Source: Phycisphaerae bacterium (lineage in GTDB: Bacteria > Planctomycetota > Phycisphaerae > UBA1845). From it: 6,600 bases of DNA. The position numbers were made by a program, and so were the translations under genes. This document shows, piece by piece, positions 6,044 to 6,600 of the stretch (position 1 is its first letter; each line of letters starts with the position of its first letter). The DNA lies in contig JAJDDS010000110.1 in assembly GCA_029260195.1 (NCBI GenBank), positions 1 through 6,600 of the forward strand, given 5' to 3'. The notes beneath the pieces were generated by a model, which was given only the letters and a program-made list of their open reading frames with translations, ran no database searches and was not told the DNA's origin.

Positions 6044-6061
6044 CGCCCGATCCGTCGGGCG
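6044..6061 (+). promoter_or_regulatory. Perfect hairpin directly before the LEPR-XLL ribosome binding site
   Basis: CGCCCGA (6044-6050) pairs perfectly with TCGGGCG (6055-6061) around a TCCG loop, which as RNA is a UNCG-type tetraloop. The 3' arm abuts and shares one G with the GAGGAGG ribosome binding site. A second short repeat, CCGGA-CT-TCCGG (6018-6029), lies just upstream. It may stabilise the leader or tune initiation. Confidence 0.45.
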
Positions 6062-6067
6062 AGGAGG
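6061..6067 (+). promoter_or_regulatory. Ribosome binding site of the LEPR-XLL gene
   Basis: GAGGAGG lies 6 nt before the ATG at 6074, a near-ideal Shine-Dalgarno and spacing, and it settles the start of the right-edge gene. Confidence 0.8.
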
Positions 6068-6073
6068 CACGGC

Positions 6074-6600
6074 ATGCGCACACCGGCGCCAACGGTGCAT
6101 AACGGGGATGTGTACTTCGAGCCGTTAGAGCCACGCGTATTGCTCAGCGCGGTGGCGCCGGCGCTCGATCAGCCCGACAACCTGTTCGACCAACTCGGTG
6201 GGATGACGATCGACGCCGGCGATCAGGCTGCCGTCGAGCAGGGATTATCGGCGGTCCGATCCGTGCTCGAGTCGGCCAGCGTGCTCGACGAGTACCTGGC
6301 GCAGCTTCCTCTGGTCGGCGGCAGCTTGCTCGACCGTCTGCCCGCGTTCGACGCCTTGCAAAGTCAGATCATCGATCAGATCAGCGCGTTCTTCCTGATC
6401 AACCCGGCGTCGACGGTTGGCGTGTTTGAAGCGCACTTCGAGGGGTTGGGTTGGACGGTCGACTTCGACGACGTGACGAATGTGTTGTCAGCGACGACGT
6501 CCGTCGACCTCGATGAGACGGTGACGGATTCAGACGTTGACCTCAGCACGCGCGATCCGATCGAACTCGGCGGTGGCGACCTCTCGCTCGGGTTGGACCT
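6074..6600 (+). CDS. LEPR-XLL domain protein, 5' part, cut by the right window edge
   Basis: The frame from ATG 6074 is open for 175 codons to the window end. Residues 15-26 read FEPLEPRVLLSA, the signature of the LEPR-XLL domain, a short N-terminal region known from long, often repetitive, presumably secreted or surface proteins of Planctomycetes and some Proteobacteria; a sorting role is suspected, not shown. A short charged and polar stretch (MRTPAPTVHNGDVY) precedes the motif and no classical signal peptide is seen. After it the protein is acidic, rich in Asp, Leu and Val, and free of Cys in the visible part (for example DDVTNVLSATTSVDLDETV and IELGGGDLSLGLDL near the edge). This suits an extracellular beta-rich protein. 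It is transcribed away from the protease/adaptor cluster. Total length and C-terminal domains are unknown; family members are often very large. Confidence 0.9.
   Translation, partial: MRTPAPTVHNGDVYFEPLEPRVLLSAVAPALDQPDNLFDQLGGMTIDAGDQAAVEQGLSAVRSVLESASVLDEYLAQLPLVGGSLLDRLPAFDALQSQIIDQISAFFLINPASTVGVFEAHFEGLGWTVDFDDVTNVLSATTSVDLDETVTDSDVDLSTRDPIELGGGDLSLGLD

Larger units (their letters stand above)
5675..6073. other. Upstream region of the LEPR-XLL gene, without a gene of its own
   Basis: No reading frame here is convincing. A 21-codon frame (GTG at 5671 to TAA at 5736) and a longer minus-strand frame crossing 5721-6134 have no recognisable content. The first half holds a small GC hairpin (5778-5790). 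The second half is less GC-rich and carries the candidate promoter, an inverted repeat and leader hairpins of the gene at 6074. Confidence 0.6.

Noticed and set aside
5721..6134. Minus-strand frame of 137 codons across the LEPR-XLL promoter
   Set aside because: It overlaps the strongly supported start at 6074 and has no motif; it looks like a chance frame.

Overview
The window looks like a stretch of a GC-rich planctomycete-type chromosome. Three things point there. A large-protein gene at the right edge opens with the LEPR-XLL signature (LEPRVLLSA). A membrane-embedded M50 zinc protease is fused to an HlyD-type adaptor. Next to it is a second HlyD-type adaptor carrying GAF-like sensor domains. 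All three are familiar from Planctomycetes and a few other Gram-negative lineages. The taxonomic call is inferred from protein architecture only; there is no rRNA here.

Layout. Positions 1-4727 hold a leftward (minus-strand) gene cluster, read from right to left: a small DUF3467-type protein (4727-4353), a GAF/GAF/TM/HlyD adaptor (4291-2318), a PqqD-like/M50/HlyD fusion (2302-131), and the first 44 codons of a fourth gene (134-1). The fourth gene starts at an ATG overlapping the protease stop (ATGA) and runs off the left edge. Spacings of 61 nt, 15 nt and a 4-base overlap suggest one operon with translational coupling. Positions 4728 to about 5150 contain no convincing gene, only leader and promoter-like elements for the cluster. 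Positions about 5187-5674 hold plus-strand remains of a small secreted-type beta-rich protein, broken by an in-frame TGA and probably by a frameshift. Positions 5675-6073 are the upstream region of the right-hand gene, with a good sigma70-like promoter, an overlapping inverted repeat and a hairpin next to the ribosome binding site. Positions 6074-6600 are the start of a LEPR-XLL protein that runs off the right edge.

How the parts may work together (inference). The left cluster has the parts of an envelope processing or export machine: a membrane protease with a substrate-recognition-like N-terminus and a periplasmic adaptor arm, plus a second adaptor whose cytoplasmic half looks like a sensor. 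The neighbouring gene encodes a protein with a short conserved N-terminal signature resembling a sorting signal. A testable idea is that the LEPR-XLL leader is recognised, and possibly cut, by the M50/HlyD machine. No ABC ATPase, outer-membrane channel or SecA-like motor is visible; one could lie past the left edge.
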